A DNA stretch of 29,662 bases. It comes from CAYYHA01 sp964471535 (GTDB lineage: Bacteria; Myxococcota; Myxococcia; SLRQ01). Each line of letters begins with the position of its first letter. Position 1 is the stretch's first letter. Below, piece after piece: positions 29,426-29,662 of this stretch. Position numbers and translations under genes: made by a program. The notes under the pieces are model-generated. The model saw nothing but the letters and a program-made list of their open reading frames with translations. It did not search any database and was not told where the DNA came from. The DNA is taken from contig CAYYHA010000031.1 in NCBI GenBank assembly GCA_964471535.1, forward strand, positions 1 through 29,662, in the 5' to 3' direction.

Positions 29426-29662
29426 GGGGACCCCTCCGGGGCCGCTTGCTCCGTCCACAGGTCGAAGCACAGGTGGCGCATGCCGTCGTTCTCGGTCTCG
29501 ATCTCGATGCTGAGAGCCTGCGCTTCGGCAGCAGCGGGGAGGGGGAGGGTGCGCGTGCGCCAGCCCGGTGCCGGTGGGACCTCCACAGTGCCCACCTGCG
29601 TCTCCCCGAAGCGGATCCGCAGCGTGACCGGGGCGCCCTCCTTCAGCGCAGCCTCCCCCACC
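29422..29662 (-). CDS. Partial gene, C-terminal end of an unknown protein
   Basis: The reading frame is open to the window edge, so only the last 79 or so residues are visible. They look like a beta-rich C-terminal domain: VTLRIRFGETQVGTVEVPP, then ALSIEIETENDG and HLCFDLWTEQA. No family was recognised. Its TGA overlaps the GTG start of the glycosyltransferase gene (GTGA), so the two are coupled and probably act in the same pathway. A GTG at the very edge could be a start but is not supported. Confidence 0.6.
   Translation of the reverse strand, partial: VGEAALKEGAPVTLRIRFGETQVGTVEVPPAPGWRTRTLPLPAAAEAQALSIEIETENDGMRHLCFDLWTEQAAPEGSP

Overview
The window is GC-rich, densely coding DNA that reads like a Myxococcota (former Deltaproteobacteria) chromosome, probably a draft or metagenome assembly because it contains two runs of N (100 and 10 bases). 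The lineage clues are a MYXO-CTERM-like sorting tail with a DUF4215 Cys-rich module, choice-of-anchor D repeats, a thrombospondin type 3/VWA lipoprotein, and several Cys-rich lipoproteins with C-x2-D-x2-C style repeats. I cannot place it below phylum. No tRNA, rRNA, CRISPR array, insertion sequence or phage gene was seen.

Region 1 (1-3507, +) is one large secreted, probably surface-anchored repeat protein. Region 2 (3504-13620, all -) is a co-directional block. In transcription order it holds an NtrX-like sigma54 activator, a TPR lipoprotein, a class A penicillin-binding protein (PBP1A), an FG-GAP-like lipoprotein or secreted protein, a family 5 solute-binding protein, and an NtrY-like sensor histidine kinase. 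The last four are coupled by 4-base start/stop overlaps or a 9-base gap. The regulator heads the block and the kinase ends it, so they may be a cognate pair framing envelope-synthesis genes. Region 3 (13621-14133) is the only gene-free stretch over 300 bases. It carries three 15-bp tandem repeats, a close match to a sigma54 promoter pointing at the sigma54 activator, and two adjacent perfect inverted repeats.

Region 4 (14134-15579, -) is a MATE efflux protein, followed by the 100-N gap. Region 5 (15856-21786, +) is an envelope block: Pal with an unusual Cys-rich stalk, CpoB (YbgF), a 5'-nucleotidase-like lipoprotein that seems to lack metal ligands, two Cys-rich lipoproteins and a secreted coiled-coil protein. 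Region 6 (21999-23725, +) has a radical-SAM (SplB/PA0069-like) protein in which two of the three cluster cysteines appear replaced. It sits behind a CTGT-N8-ACAG box and is followed by a small ferredoxin-like protein with odd Cys spacing.

Region 7 (23888-29662, -) holds a partial gene at the window edge, a GT-C type membrane glycosyltransferase, a large TSP3/VWA lipoprotein and a 152-residue protein of unknown function. Overall the window is dominated by cell-envelope building, anchoring and sensing functions. The most unusual items are the cluster-less radical-SAM protein with its SOS-like box, the putative sigma54 control of the block that contains PBP1A, and a duplicated Cys-flanked module in the TSP3 array.
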